47,730 bases of DNA from contig NZ_JAKGBU010000001.1 of the NCBI RefSeq assembly GCF_021555155.1, positions 35,558-83,287 of the forward strand, in the 5' to 3' direction. The position numbers and the translations under genes are program-made. Below the pieces are notes generated by a model. It was not told the origin of the DNA. It ran no database searches and was given only the letters and a program-made list of their open reading frames with translations. The stretch is from Rhizobium alarense. GTDB taxonomy: Bacteria > Pseudomonadota > Alphaproteobacteria > Rhizobiales > Rhizobiaceae. How positions within the stretch are numbered: position 1 is the stretch's first letter; each line of letters starts with the position of its first letter. Shown here piece by piece: positions 10,289 through 20,069 of this stretch.

Positions 10289-11233
10289 ATGACGGATAAG
10301 AACACCGGCGCCGGAACGTCCGCCGCACGCGGGAAGGACGACGGCGACTGGGTGGCCGGCGTCAGGATCTCGCATCCCGAGCGGGTGCTCTTCAAGCCCG
10401 AAGGCATCCGCAAGATCGACCTCGCCCGCTACTACGAGGCCGCGTCGGAACGCTTCCTCGAACATGCCCAGGGGCGGCCGGTCTCGCTGCTGCGTTGCCC
10501 GCAGGGGGACATCGCGCACTGCTTCTTCCAGAAACATGCGAGCGACGGTTTCCCGGAGGCGATCGGCCAGGTGCCGATCCGGGAGAGCGACGGCGGGACG
10601 GAGAACTACATGGTCATTCGCGACGTCGAGGGCCTGGTCGCCGCCGTGCAGGTGGGGACGATGGAATTCCACATCTGGGGCTCGACCGCCGCGGAACTCG
10701 AAAATCCGACGCGCATGGTCTTCGACCTCGACCCGGATGCGGGGCTCGACTTTGCCGACGTGCGCAAGGCCGCCGTGGACCTGCGCGGTGTGCTCGACGC
10801 CGTCGGGCTGAAATCGCTCGCGATGGTGACCGGCGGCAAGGGCGTGCATATCGTCGTGCCGCTCGATGGCCGGGCGGAGTGGAGCACGGTCAAGGATTTC
10901 GCCAAGGCGCTTGCGGTGCGCCTCGCCGACGCAGCACCCGACCGGTACATCGCGACCATGTCCAAGGCCAAGCGGAAGGACCGGATCTTCATCGACTGGC
11001 TGCGCAACGAGCGCGGGGCCACGGCCGTCGCGCCCTACTCCGTGCGCGCCCGCAAGGGCGGCCCCGTCGCCGTGCCGATCAGCTGGGATGAACTCAAGAC
11101 CCTCAAGGCTGCGAACGGATTTGCGATAAACGAGGCACTGGAACGGCTGGGCGGGCCCGACCCGTGGCGTGAAGCCGGCACATGGCGCCAGTCCGTCACG
11201 AAGGCCATGGTCGAGGCGGTCGGCGCCTCATGA
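10289..11233 (+). CDS. Stand-alone LigD-type polymerase/primase (NHEJ PolDom)
   Basis: Archaeo-eukaryotic primase-type polymerase domain that in LigD fills and extends broken ends during Ku-dependent end joining. In the 314-residue product I see the catalytic acids in FDLDPD, then TGGKGVHI and the third motif RIFIDWLRNERGATAVAPYSVRAR (within 231-254). Only this domain is present: no ligase, no intact phosphoesterase and no intact ku in the window. Start at ATG 10289, with AAGGAG six bases upstream. It lies on the plus strand between ybgC and tolQ, which are on the minus strand, and so interrupts a normally contiguous cluster. It ends two bases from the ybgC stop (convergent). It may work with Ku or a ligase encoded elsewhere. 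Confidence 0.88.
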   Translation: MTDKNTGAGTSAARGKDDGDWVAGVRISHPERVLFKPEGIRKIDLARYYEAASERFLEHAQGRPVSLLRCPQGDIAHCFFQKHASDGFPEAIGQVPIRESDGGTENYMVIRDVEGLVAAVQVGTMEFHIWGSTAAELENPTRMVFDLDPDAGLDFADVRKAAVDLRGVLDAVGLKSLAMVTGGKGVHIVVPLDGRAEWSTVKDFAKALAVRLADAAPDRYIATMSKAKRKDRIFIDWLRNERGATAVAPYSVRARKGGPVAVPISWDELKTLKAANGFAINEALERLGGPDPWREAGTWRQSVTKAMVEAVGAS

Positions 11234-11235
11234 GC

Positions 11236-11694
11236 TCAAGCCTCAGGCGCCGCCGAAAGGAACTGTTCCGCCAGCCCCTCCGGCAGGCGACGCGGACGTC
11301 CCTTGCGGTTGACGACGGCGATGATGACCCTGGCGGCGATCAGAAGCTGCTCGCCGCAACGGATTTCCTGGCCAAGCACCATCTTGGCGCCGCCCGCCTT
11401 CTCCGTCGATGTCAGGATCGTCAGGATGTCGTCCATGCGGGCAGGCGCCTTGAAATCGATCTCCATCCGGTGGACCACGAAGGCGACGCCCTCGCCGTCA
11501 GCGGCCTCGATCAGCGAGCCCTGCTCGACGCCCAGCACACGAAGATAGTCGGTGCGGCCGCGTTCGAGGAAATGCAGGTAGCGCGCGTGATAGACGACGC
11601 CGGAAAAGTCCGTGTCCTCGTAATAGACCCGCTGTTCCAGCCGGTGGCCCTGCGCCGTCAGCACGCCCGCAAGCGCATGATTGAAGTCCGTCAT
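11236..11694 (-). CDS. ybgC: Acyl-CoA thioesterase YbgC (Tol-Pal cluster hotdog protein)
   Basis: Hotdog-fold thioesterase; YbgC acts on acyl-CoA or acyl-ACP linked to phospholipid synthesis and is normally the first gene of tol operons. The 152-residue product starts MTDFNHALAG and has the active-site region YYEDTDFSGVVYHARYLHFLERGR, with the catalytic aspartate in ED-T-D. Start at ATG 11692-11694; the frame is open 33 codons further but without family character. It no longer precedes tolQ directly, since the LigD-type gene lies between. It is divergent from sqdB across about 146 bases. Confidence 0.93.
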   Translation of the reverse strand: MTDFNHALAGVLTAQGHRLEQRVYYEDTDFSGVVYHARYLHFLERGRTDYLRVLGVEQGSLIEAADGEGVAFVVHRMEIDFKAPARMDDILTILTSTEKAGGAKMVLGQEIRCGEQLLIAARVIIAVVNRKGRPRRLPEGLAEQFLSAAPEA

Positions 11695-11840
11695 CGTGCC
11701 GTCATCGATCCCTGGCCGCCCGCGGCGGACCCTGCATTCGGCGGGTTCTGTGGACGAGCGGGCGGCAAATTGCAAGGGTTGCACTGCTGTCACAATTCAT
11801 CACTATCACGACCGCAGTCCTAATCCACGGGGAGAGTCGC

Positions 11841-13073
11841 ATGCAGGCGCCGATGAAGATCGCAGTCCTTGGAGGAGATGGCTTCGTCGGCTGGCCGACG
11901 TCGCTGCACCTTTCCGCCGCAGGCCACGAGATCCATATCCTCGACAATCTTTCCCGCCGCTGGATCGACACCGAGCTCGGCGTGCAGTCGCTGACGCCGA
12001 TGGACTCGATCCAGGAGCGGACCCGGATCTGGCACGAGCAGACCGGACGGCGCATCCACTTCCACCTGATCGACCTCGCGCGCGACTACGAGCTGTTGAA
12101 GAACTGGCTGCGCGCGGAAAAGCCCGATGCCGTCATCCATTTCGCCGAACAGCGCGCGGCGCCCTATTCGATGAAGAGCGACCGTCACAAGAACTATACG
12201 GTCAACAACAACGTCAACGCGACCCACAATCTGCTGAACGCCCTGGTCGAGACCGGCGTCGACGCGCATCTCGTGCATCTCGGCACGATGGGCGTCTATG
12301 GTTATTCGACCGTCGGCGCGGCGATCCCCGAGGGTTATCTGCCGGTCGGCATCGGGACGATGGACGGCCGGACGGTAAGCCAGGAGATCCTCTACCCGTC
12401 CAATCCGGGTTCGATCTACCACATGACCAAGTGCCTCGATCAACTGCTCTTCCAGTTCTACGCCAAGAACGACGGGCTCCGCGTCACGGACCTTCACCAG
12501 GGCATCGTCTGGGGCACGCATACCGAACAGACACGGCTGCACCCGCAGCTCATCAACCGCTTCGATTATGACGGCGACTACGGCACCGTGCTCAACCGCT
12601 TCCTGATCCAGGCGGCGATCGGCTACCCGCTCACCGTGCACGGCACCGGCGGCCAGACCCGCGCCTTCATCCACATCCAGGACTCGGTGCGCTGCATCGA
12701 GCTGGCGCTCGGCAATCCACCCGCCCGCGGCGCAAGGGTCGAGATCTTCAACCAGATGACGGAGACCCATCGCATCCGCGACCTCGCCGAACTGGTGGCG
12801 GGCCTGACGGGTTCGGACATCGCCTGGCTGCCCAACCCGCGCAAGGAAGCGGCGGAAAACGACCTCGTCGTCGAGAACGACAAGTTCCGCGCCCTCGGCC
12901 TCGATCCGATCACGCTCGGCGCCGGCCTGCTCTCGGAGATCGTCGATGTGGCGAAGAAATTCGCCTATCGCGTCGACCGGTCGCGCGTGCCGGCCGTCTC
13001 GGCCTGGACCCGCGACATCGCCGCCACGATCAACCACGATCCGGAAGGCCGGAGGCTCAAATCGGTCTCATGA
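11841..13073 (+). CDS. sqdB: UDP-sulfoquinovose synthase SqdB
   Basis: Makes UDP-sulfoquinovose from UDP-glucose and sulfite, the head-group donor of the sulfolipid SQDG. The 410-residue product is an extended SDR enzyme: NAD motif GGDGFVGW (11-18), a conserved threonine in LGTMGVYG (149) and the YxxxK pair at Y193/K197 (YHMTK). The EQRAAPYSMK and GTVLNRFLIQAA segments are characteristic of SQD1/SqdB rather than of UDP-glucose epimerases. First gene of a coupled operon: its stop overlaps the sqdD start (ATGA). Sulfolipid lets cells replace phospholipids when phosphate is short; I see no clear Pho box in the short upstream region. Confidence 0.93.
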   Translation: MQAPMKIAVLGGDGFVGWPTSLHLSAAGHEIHILDNLSRRWIDTELGVQSLTPMDSIQERTRIWHEQTGRRIHFHLIDLARDYELLKNWLRAEKPDAVIHFAEQRAAPYSMKSDRHKNYTVNNNVNATHNLLNALVETGVDAHLVHLGTMGVYGYSTVGAAIPEGYLPVGIGTMDGRTVSQEILYPSNPGSIYHMTKCLDQLLFQFYAKNDGLRVTDLHQGIVWGTHTEQTRLHPQLINRFDYDGDYGTVLNRFLIQAAIGYPLTVHGTGGQTRAFIHIQDSVRCIELALGNPPARGARVEIFNQMTETHRIRDLAELVAGLTGSDIAWLPNPRKEAAENDLVVENDKFRALGLDPITLGAGLLSEIVDVAKKFAYRVDRSRVPAVSAWTRDIAATINHDPEGRRLKSVS

Positions 13074-13933
13074 CACCGCTTGCGGATCCCGACGAGGGGC
13101 TGAGGCGCCAGGGTGCTGCGCGCTCGCGGGCGGCCTATGTGACGCTCGTGACCAATGCCGACTATGTCAAGGGCGCCGTCGCACTCGCGCGCTCGCTGAA
13201 GCATAGCGGCACGACTGCCGATGTCGTGATGCTTCACACCGCGGCGATCAGCATCGCCGAACGCCTGATGCTGGGCAGCCTCGGCTGCCGGCTCGTCGAG
13301 GCGGACCACCTGCCGCTCTCCGATGCCTTCAACGCGCGGCACGCGCGCCGGCAGCTTCACGACACGGCCCCGTTCACCAAGGGCCGCAAGCCGGACTTCC
13401 ACACGCCGCTCGACAACTTCATCAAGCTTCGGCTCTGGCAGCTCGTCGAATACGAGACCTGCGTCTTCCTCGACGCCGACGCGCTCGTGCTGCGCAATAT
13501 CGACAAGCTGTTCCGCTACCCGGAATTCTCCGCAGCGCCGAATGTCTACGAGAGCCTCGCCGACTTCCACCGGCTGAATTCCGGCGTCTTCGTCGCCCGT
13601 CCGTCGGTCGCGACCTTCGAGGCCATGCTGAACCGGCTCGATACGCCGGATGTCTTCTGGAAGCGCACCGACCAGACGTTCCTCGAAAGCTTCTTCCCGG
13701 ATTGGCACGGCCTGCCTGTCTTCATGAACATGCTGCAATATGTCTGGTTCACCATGCCGGCGCTGTGGGACTGGAAGAGCATCCACGTGCTGCACTATCA
13801 ATACGAGAAGCCTTGGGAAGCGAACCATCCGAAAGCAGACAAGCTGATGCCTCTGATCGCGCTCTGGCACGCCTTCCACGAAGGAAAGCGCATCCCGGAC
13901 CTGTCGACACTCACCAATCCGGAGCCCGCATGA
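13070..13933 (+). CDS. sqdD: SqdD, glycogenin-like glycosyltransferase of sulfolipid synthesis
   Basis: GT8-like protein thought to transfer sulfoquinovose in SQDG formation in Rhodobacter and Sinorhizobium. The 287-residue product has the N-terminal YVTLVTNADYVKGAVALARS and the metal-binding DxD motif in CVFLDADALVL (near residue 137), then a typical GT8 FNSGVF-like site (LNSGVFVARPS). The gene lies between sqdB and sqdC and overlaps both by 4 bases, so the three are translationally coupled. The function is inferred from family and context. Confidence 0.87.
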   Translation: MTPLADPDEGLRRQGAARSRAAYVTLVTNADYVKGAVALARSLKHSGTTADVVMLHTAAISIAERLMLGSLGCRLVEADHLPLSDAFNARHARRQLHDTAPFTKGRKPDFHTPLDNFIKLRLWQLVEYETCVFLDADALVLRNIDKLFRYPEFSAAPNVYESLADFHRLNSGVFVARPSVATFEAMLNRLDTPDVFWKRTDQTFLESFFPDWHGLPVFMNMLQYVWFTMPALWDWKSIHVLHYQYEKPWEANHPKADKLMPLIALWHAFHEGKRIPDLSTLTNPEPA

Positions 13934-14865
13934 CGCGGGTGCTCGTTTCGGGCGGGACCGGCTATGTCGGCCGCTTCGTGGTCGAGCACCTCCTGGCACG
14001 CGGCTACAGGGTCGCCGTCGGCGGCAGGACCCCGCCCTTCGACGGCTTCTTCTCCGCGCCGGTCTCCTTCGTGCCGCTACGCCTCGATCCGGAAGCGGAC
14101 CAGATCGACGCCTTCGAGAACGTCTACTACTTCGTGCACGCCGCCTTCGCCCACGCGCCGGGCCGCTATCGCGGCGGGGAAGGCGACGATCCGGACGGCT
14201 TCCGCCGCGCCAATCTCGGCGGCAGTGTGCGGCTCTTCGAGGCGGCGCGAGACGCGGGCGTCAGGCGCTGCGTCTTCCTGTCGAGCCGTGCGGCCTACGG
14301 CTCCCGGGTTCCGGGCGGCGCGCTTACCGAGGAGATGATGCCGCGGCCGGATACGCTTTACGGCCGGGTGAAGCTCGATACCGAACGCAGCCTGCAGGCA
14401 CTCTGCAGCCATGCCTTCGTCACCGCCTCACTGCGCGTCACCGGCGTCTACGGGCCGGCCGGCCCCGGCCGGCGGGACAAATGGGCGGACATGATCGAAG
14501 GCTACCTTGCCGGCGAAAGCACCACGCCGCGGGCCGGCACCGAGGTGCACGGCGACGACGTTGCCGCGGCGGTGCGGCTCATGCTGGAGACGGATTCGCT
14601 GCGGGTAAACGGCGAGACATTCAACGTCTCGGACATCCTGACGGACCGCCACGAGATCCTGTCGATCGTGCGCGCAGCGACGCACTGTCCGCACGACCTG
14701 CCGCCGGAGGCCGATCGCGCGAGTCTCGAGGCCATGTCAACCGACAAGCTCGCGGCACTCGGATGGATTCCCGGCGGGACGACAAGGCTGCGCGAAACAG
14801 TCAAGGCGATGGCGCAGGCCGCGGCAGGCAGCCGGACGCGCCGGCAATCGGCCGACACGCCCTGA
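13930..14865 (+). CDS. sqdC: SqdC, NAD-dependent epimerase/reductase of sulfolipid operon
   Basis: SDR-fold protein whose exact step in SQDG synthesis is unsettled; named from the sqdB-sqdD-sqdC order of Rhodobacter and S. meliloti. The 311-residue product has the Rossmann start VLVSGGTGYVGRFVVEHLL and the active-site Tyr-Lys pair in LYGRVKLDTE. The start ATG at 13930 overlaps the sqdD stop; a longer open frame upstream lies inside sqdD and is not credible. It is convergent with pgk, 36 bases apart. Confidence 0.87.
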   Translation: MTRVLVSGGTGYVGRFVVEHLLARGYRVAVGGRTPPFDGFFSAPVSFVPLRLDPEADQIDAFENVYYFVHAAFAHAPGRYRGGEGDDPDGFRRANLGGSVRLFEAARDAGVRRCVFLSSRAAYGSRVPGGALTEEMMPRPDTLYGRVKLDTERSLQALCSHAFVTASLRVTGVYGPAGPGRRDKWADMIEGYLAGESTTPRAGTEVHGDDVAAAVRLMLETDSLRVNGETFNVSDILTDRHEILSIVRAATHCPHDLPPEADRASLEAMSTDKLAALGWIPGGTTRLRETVKAMAQAAAGSRTRRQSADTP

Positions 14866-14901
14866 CGCAAGGCGGTCCGCAGGCCGAAACCCGCGCCCGG
14901 C

Positions 14902-16101
14902 TCAGTTCTTGTGGTTCAGAATATCGACACCCGGCAGCGGCTTGCCTTCCATCCACTCCAGGAACGCGCCGCCGGCGGTCGAGACATAGGTGAAATCATC
15001 GGCGACACCGGCATGGTTCAGCGCTGCGACCGTGTCGCCGCCGCCTGCGACCGAGACGAGCCTGCCGGCCCGGGTCTCGTCGGCGGCATGTCTGGCCGCC
15101 GACACCGTGGCCGCGTCGAAGGGCGTGATTTCGAAGGCACCGAGCGGGCCATTCCAGACAAGGGTTGCCGCACGCGAAATCCAGTCGTTGACGGCTTCGA
15201 CGGACTTCGGCCCGACGTCGAGCATCATCGCATCGGCGGGAATCGCACTGACGGGCACCGTCTCGTTCTCGGCCCCCGCCTTGAACTCGCGGGCAACGAC
15301 ACCGTCATCCGGAAGCACGATAGCGCAGCCCGATGACGCGGCTTCGATCATGATCTGCTTGGCGGTGTCGGCGAGATCATGCTCGCAGAGCGACTTGCCG
15401 ACATCGGTGCCGCGCGCCGCGAGGAAGGTGTTCGCCATGCCGCCGCCGATGACCAGCGCGTCGACCTTCTTTACGAGATTCATCAGAAGATCGATCTTGG
15501 TCGAGACCTTGGCGCCGCCGACGATGGCGACGACCGGACGCGCCGGGTTGCCGAGGCCCTTTTCGAGGGCTTCGAGTTCGGCCTGCATCGTGCGGCCTGC
15601 ATAGGCCGGCAGAAGATGAGCGAGGCCTTCGGTCGAGGCGTGCGCGCGATGCGCGGCCGAGAAGGCGTCGTTGACGAAGATGTCGCCGTTCTCGGCCAGC
15701 GCCGCGGCGAAGTCCGGCGTGTTCGTCTCCTCGCCCTTGTGGAAGCGGGTGTTTTCGAGAAGCAGGATGTCGCCGTCGTTCATCGCGGCGACGGCCGCTG
15801 CCGCCTTCTCGCCGATGCAGTCGGCCGCAAAGTACACGCGCGCGTCGAGCACCTGTTCCACCGCGGGCGCGATGAGGCCGAGCGACTGGTCGGCGACGGG
15901 CTCGCCTTTCGGCCGGCCGAAATGGGCAAGCAGAATGACCTTGGCGCCTTTGCCCGACAGTTCGAGGATGGTCGGCGCGACGCGCTCGATGCGGGTCAGA
16001 TCCGTCACTTTGCCGTCCTTGACGGGCACGTTCAGGTCGACGCGCACCAGCACGCGCTTGCCGGCGATATCGGTGAGGTCGTCGAGGGTCTTGAAGGTCA
16101 T
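14902..16101 (-). CDS. pgk: Phosphoglycerate kinase
   Basis: Reversible transfer of the acyl phosphate of 1,3-bisphosphoglycerate to ADP. The 399-residue product has [15 protein letters not shown] near the N-terminus (family signature), the LAHFGRPKG substrate-binding stretch, and the C-terminal nucleotide loop [11 protein letters not shown]. Length is normal. It is the last gene of the tkt-gap-(glycolipid-binding)-pgk block and follows the previous gene by 12 bases. Confidence 0.97.
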   Translation of the reverse strand: MTFKTLDDLTDIAGKRVLVRVDLNVPVKDGKVTDLTRIERVAPTILELSGKGAKVILLAHFGRPKGEPVADQSLGLIAPAVEQVLDARVYFAADCIGEKAAAAVAAMNDGDILLLENTRFHKGEETNTPDFAAALAENGDIFVNDAFSAAHRAHASTEGLAHLLPAYAGRTMQAELEALEKGLGNPARPVVAIVGGAKVSTKIDLLMNLVKKVDALVIGGGMANTFLAARGTDVGKSLCEHDLADTAKQIMIEAASSGCAIVLPDDGVVAREFKAGAENETVPVSAIPADAMMLDVGPKSVEAVNDWISRAATLVWNGPLGAFEITPFDAATVSAARHAADETRAGRLVSVAGGGDTVAALNHAGVADDFTYVSTAGGAFLEWMEGKPLPGVDILNHKN

Positions 16102-16113
16102 GGGTGTCTCCCG

Positions 16114-16677
16114 TCAAAGTCTTTGGCAGAGTGTGGGATAGTCAGTCACGAGTCCGTCCTCGTCCACCGGCAGTTCGGCACGGAATGCACCGTCCTCGGC
16201 CTCGTAGAGATAGCGGCGTGCCGGGACAAGGCAGGTATAGAGCTGGCCGTCCACGACGGGCTCCAGCGTGTCGAAGGGAATGTAGAGCATCCGCAGCCGG
16301 GCTGTCCCCTGCGACGGGTCGAGATTCAGGCGGCGGATCGGCAATGTGTTGGTGAAGGGCGATCCCGACAGGTCGATGTCGATGCAGCCGTCGAATTCGG
16401 GACGCGGCGTACCGTCGGGACTGCGCCAGTGCCCGTCCCCGTCCGACGCCAGCGCCAGCTGCCGCCCGGTCGTGTCCTTCAGAAGGAGCGAACGAACCCG
16501 CCAGCCGCTGTCGCAATCGATCCGGTAGGACACGCCGTAGGACGCCGCGTCCCGTTCGCCGATGGCGACGCCTTCGGCCCGAACACCGCCGTCGACCGTC
16601 CGCACGGTCAGGTGTTCCAGCCCCTCCCCCTGAAGCGGACGCCAGCGCACCGTCTTGAGGGAAAGGGGCCTGAACAT
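16114..16677 (-). CDS. Putative glycolipid-binding family protein (DUF1089)
   Basis: The 187-residue product resembles the 'putative glycolipid-binding' family (PF06475): SYRIDCDSGWRVRSL, then DGCIDIDLSGSPFTNTLPIRRL, then LYIPFDTLEPVVDGQLYTCL. There is no signal peptide. The biochemical role of this family is not known to me. It sits 4 bases after the gap stop and 12 before the pgk start, so it must be co-translated with glycolytic enzymes. It may be a passenger or have a metabolic role. Confidence 0.75.
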   Translation of the reverse strand: MFRPLSLKTVRWRPLQGEGLEHLTVRTVDGGVRAEGVAIGERDAASYGVSYRIDCDSGWRVRSLLLKDTTGRQLALASDGDGHWRSPDGTPRPEFDGCIDIDLSGSPFTNTLPIRRLNLDPSQGTARLRMLYIPFDTLEPVVDGQLYTCLVPARRYLYEAEDGAFRAELPVDEDGLVTDYPTLCQRL

Positions 16678-16681
16678 CGGT

Positions 16682-17683
16682 TTAGATCAGCTTGCCCATG
16701 GCAACCGCGGTGTCGGACATGCGGTTGGAGAAGCCCCATTCGTTGTCGTACCACGACAGGATCCGCACGAGGTTGCCGTCGAGAACCTTGGTCTGGTCGG
16801 CGGCGAAGTTGGACGAATGGCTGTCGTGGTTGAAGTCGACCGAGACGAGCGGGCCGGTGACGTAGTCGAGGATACCCTTCAGTTCGCCTTCGGCGGCGGC
16901 CTTGATGGCGGCGTTGACTTCGTCTGCCGTGACGTTGCGCTTCGGCACGAACTTCAGGTCGACGACCGAGACGTTCGGGGTCGGCACGCGGATCGCCGAA
17001 CCGTCGAGCTTGCCCTTCAGCTGCGGCAGCACAAGGCCGACGGCCTTGGCGGCACCCGTCGATGTCGGGATCATCGAGAGCGCCGCGGCGCGGGCGCGGT
17101 AAAGATCCTTGTGCATCGTGTCGAGCGTCGGCTGGTCACCCGTATAGGAGTGAACCGTCGTCATGTAGCCCTTCTCGATGCCGAAGGCCTTGTCGAGCAC
17201 GTAGGCGACAGGCGCCAGGCAGTTCGTCGTGCAGGACGCGTTCGAGATGACGAGGTCGTCCTTGGTCAGCGTGTCGTGGTTGACGCCGAAGACGATCGTC
17301 TTGTCGGCATTGTCGCACGGTGCCGAGACGATAACGCGCTTCGAGCCGTTCGACAGGTGGGCGGCCGCCTTGTCGCGGGTGGTGAAGAGGCCCGTGCATT
17401 CGAGCGCGATGTCGACGTCGCTCCAGGGCAGTTCCTTGGGGTCGCGGATCGCGGTCACGCGCATCGGGCCGCGGCCGACGTCAATCGTGTCGCCGGAGAC
17501 GGTGACGGTGCCGGGGAACTTGCCGTGGACGGAATCGTAGCGCACCAGATGGGCGTTGGTCTCGACCGGGCCGAGGTCGTTCAGCGCGACGACCTCGATG
17601 TCGGTGCGGCCGGATTCGATGATGGCGCGCAGCACGTTGCGGCCGATGCGGCCAAAACCGTTGATGGCAACTTTCACAGTCAT
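16682..17683 (-). CDS. gap: Glyceraldehyde-3-phosphate dehydrogenase, type I
   Basis: NAD-dependent oxidation of glyceraldehyde-3-phosphate. The 333-residue product starts [20 protein letters not shown] and carries the active-site motif [12 protein letters not shown] with the catalytic cysteine. Length is normal for GapA. It is 72 bases downstream of tkt and 4 bases before the glycolipid-binding gene. Confidence 0.97.
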   Translation of the reverse strand: MTVKVAINGFGRIGRNVLRAIIESGRTDIEVVALNDLGPVETNAHLVRYDSVHGKFPGTVTVSGDTIDVGRGPMRVTAIRDPKELPWSDVDIALECTGLFTTRDKAAAHLSNGSKRVIVSAPCDNADKTIVFGVNHDTLTKDDLVISNASCTTNCLAPVAYVLDKAFGIEKGYMTTVHSYTGDQPTLDTMHKDLYRARAAALSMIPTSTGAAKAVGLVLPQLKGKLDGSAIRVPTPNVSVVDLKFVPKRNVTADEVNAAIKAAAEGELKGILDYVTGPLVSVDFNHDSHSSNFAADQTKVLDGNLVRILSWYDNEWGFSNRMSDTAVAMGKLI

Positions 17684-17725
17684 TGCGGGTCTCTCCCTGT
17701 CAAAGATTGATTGTCGAGATGGTGC

Positions 17726-17746
17726 GGCGCGCCCGGACGGCGCGCC
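17726..17746. repeat. Hairpin in the tkt-gap spacer
   Basis: Two GGCGCGCC arms around a 5-base loop, without a T run. It may act as a processing or attenuation site between tkt and gap, giving different levels of the two enzymes. Confidence 0.45.
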
Positions 17747-17755
17747 GGTGCGGGA

Positions 17756-19738
17756 TCAGGCGAGCTTCGCCTCGGCGGCCGCCACGACAGCCTCCGGCGT
17801 GATGCCGAAATGCTTGTAGAGCTCCTTGTAGGGGCCGGAGGCGCCGAAGGAGGACATGCCGATGAAGACACCGTCGGCGCCGATGAAATGATCCCAGCCC
17901 TGGCGGATGCCGGCCTCGACGGCAATCCTGACCGGCGAACTGCCGATGATCGCCTTCTGATAGGCGTCCGGCTGCTCGGCGAAGAGCTCGAAGCAGGGAA
18001 CGGAAACGACACGGGTCGAAATGCCCTTTGCCGTCAGCGCCTGGCACGCCTTGACCGCAATCTCCACTTCCGAGCCGGTCGCAAAGATCGTCACCTTGGC
18101 ATCGGAGGCCGAGATCAGGTCATAGGCGCCCCTGGCGCAGAGATTGTTCTCCTCGTACTCGGTGCGCACCGCCATCAGGTTCTGGCGCGTCAGCGCGATG
18201 CCGGACGGGCGGTGCTTGTTCTCAAGCGCAAGCTGCCAGCATTCGACTGTCTCCGTCGCGTCCGCCGGGCGGAACATCAGCAGGTTCGGGATGGCACGCA
18301 GCGCCGCCATGTGCTCGACCGGCTGGTGCGTCGGGCCGTCCTCGCCGAGGCCGATGGAATCGTGGGTCAGCACGTGGATGACGCGGATGCCCATCAGCGC
18401 AGCGAGCCGGATCGACGGACGGCAGTAGTCCGAGAAGATCAGGAAGCCGCCGGAATAGGGAATGAGGCCGCCGTGCAGCGCCATGCCGTTCATCGCCGCC
18501 GCCATGCCGTGCTCACGCACGCCGTAGTGGATGTAGCGGCCGGAAAAGTCGGTCGGCGTGATCGATGCCGTCTGGCTGGTCTTCGTGTTGTTGGAGCCGG
18601 TCAGGTCGGCCGAGCCGCCGATCGTCTCCTTGAGCACGCCGTTGATGACTTCCAGCGCGTCCTCGGAGGCCTTGCGGGTCGCCGGCGACGGCCTGGTTTC
18701 GGCAAGCTTCTTCTTGTAGGCGGAAATCGCCGGGCTCAGACTGCCTTCGAGATCGCCGGCGAAGCGGCGGATGAACTGCGCCCTCTTCTCGGCCTCGGTC
18801 TTCTCGAGGCGCTCGTCCCACTCCTTGTGGACCTTGTTTGAGCGCAGGCCGGCAAGCCGCCAGGCATCGAGCACGTCGGAGGGCACGCTGAAGGCCTCGG
18901 CCTCCCAGTTGAGCGCCTTGCGGGTAGCGGCGATTTCCTCGGCGCCGAGCGGCGAGCCGTGGACCTTGTGCGTCCCGGCCTTGTTCGGCGCGCCGAAGCC
19001 GATCGTCGTCTTGCAGGCGATCATGGTCGGCTTGTCGGATTTCTGAGCCATCTCGATCGCCGCAGCGATGGCGTCCGGATCATGGCCGTCGACGGCGATC
19101 GTGTTCCAGTTGCAGGCACGGAAGCGCGCATGTTGGTCGGTCGAGTCGGCGATCGAGATCGGCCCGTCGATGGAGATGTTGTTGTCGTCCCAGAAGACGA
19201 TGAGCTTGTTGAGCTTGAGGTGACCCGCAAGGGCGATCGCTTCCTGGCTGATGCCCTCCATGAGGCAGCCGTCGCCGACGATCACATAGGTATAGTGGTC
19301 GACGAGATCGGCACCGAATTCGTCGCGCAGCTTCCGCTCGGCGATCGCCATGCCGACGGAGTTGGCGATACCCTGGCCGAGCGGACCGGTGGTCGTCTCG
19401 ATGCCGGCGGCATGGCCGTATTCCGGGTGGCCCGCGGTCTTCGAGCCGAGCTGGCGGAAGTTCTTGATCTCGTCGATCGTTATGTCTTCGTAACCGGTCA
19501 GATAAAGCAGCGAATAGAGCAGCATGGAACCGTGCCCGGCAGACAGCACGAAGCGGTCGCGGTTCGGCCAGGACGGGTCCTTCGGATCGAAGGTCATGAA
19601 GCGGGTGAAGAGGACCGTTGCGATGTCCGCGGCGCCCATCGGAAGGCCGGGGTGGCCGGAATTTGCCTTCTCCACGGCATCCATGGAGAGGAAGCGAATT
19701 GCATTCGCCATCCGGTCGTGTTTTTCGCGAGAGATCAT
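17756..19738 (-). CDS. tkt: Transketolase
   Basis: Thiamine-diphosphate enzyme moving two-carbon units between sugar phosphates. The 660-residue product starts [20 protein letters not shown], has the substrate segment [10 protein letters not shown], the ThDP/Mg motif [13 protein letters not shown] and the C-terminal pyrimidine-binding region ([17 protein letters not shown]). The first ATG in frame is 16 codons earlier, but the family N-terminus begins at 19738. It heads the tkt-gap-pgk block and is divergent from the DUF4164-zapA pair. Confidence 0.97.
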   Translation of the reverse strand: MISREKHDRMANAIRFLSMDAVEKANSGHPGLPMGAADIATVLFTRFMTFDPKDPSWPNRDRFVLSAGHGSMLLYSLLYLTGYEDITIDEIKNFRQLGSKTAGHPEYGHAAGIETTTGPLGQGIANSVGMAIAERKLRDEFGADLVDHYTYVIVGDGCLMEGISQEAIALAGHLKLNKLIVFWDDNNISIDGPISIADSTDQHARFRACNWNTIAVDGHDPDAIAAAIEMAQKSDKPTMIACKTTIGFGAPNKAGTHKVHGSPLGAEEIAATRKALNWEAEAFSVPSDVLDAWRLAGLRSNKVHKEWDERLEKTEAEKRAQFIRRFAGDLEGSLSPAISAYKKKLAETRPSPATRKASEDALEVINGVLKETIGGSADLTGSNNTKTSQTASITPTDFSGRYIHYGVREHGMAAAMNGMALHGGLIPYSGGFLIFSDYCRPSIRLAALMGIRVIHVLTHDSIGLGEDGPTHQPVEHMAALRAIPNLLMFRPADATETVECWQLALENKHRPSGIALTRQNLMAVRTEYEENNLCARGAYDLISASDAKVTIFATGSEVEIAVKACQALTAKGISTRVVSVPCFELFAEQPDAYQKAIIGSSPVRIAVEAGIRQGWDHFIGADGVFIGMSSFGASGPYKELYKHFGITPEAVVAAAEAKLA

Positions 19739-20069
19739 GACTGTTCCGTATAAATTCGGGGTGTCAGGGCCGATGCCGTCGAGCACCGGTTAGGAAGCGG
19801 CTGACACATAGCAGGTGGATCGCCGGAGTCAACGAATTCGGCGGTTTCAGCGGGCTTTCCGGGCTTATTTGCGACGCATTTCACGGGCATTCGCACGGCG
19901 GAGAAACACGAGTGGCCGGGCCGGCGCGGTCCCCATCCACAGGTCAGTCAACGCCGCACTTTTCACGCTGTTGACGCTTGAAGGGACCGGCGAATACTGT
20001 CTTCTGCGTGAGACATGCGACGCGCGGGGCGATTCGCGTGCGGGGTCCGGTCACCGGGCCGAAGGCGTT
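19739..20069. other. Divergent intergenic region tkt / DUF4164-zapA
   Basis: About 330 bases holding the promoters of both directions. The plus-strand promoter is listed separately. No gene recognised. Confidence 0.5.
19971..19999 (+). promoter_or_regulatory. Candidate sigma-70 promoter of DUF4164-zapA
   Basis: TTGACG (19971-19976), exactly 17 bases, then ATACTG (19994-19999). It lies about 70 bases upstream of the DUF4164 start codon. Confidence 0.55.

Noticed and set aside
15379-16833. 484-codon plus-strand frame opposite pgk and neighbours
   Set aside because: Runs across three real minus-strand genes; composition is that of an antisense frame in GC-rich DNA.
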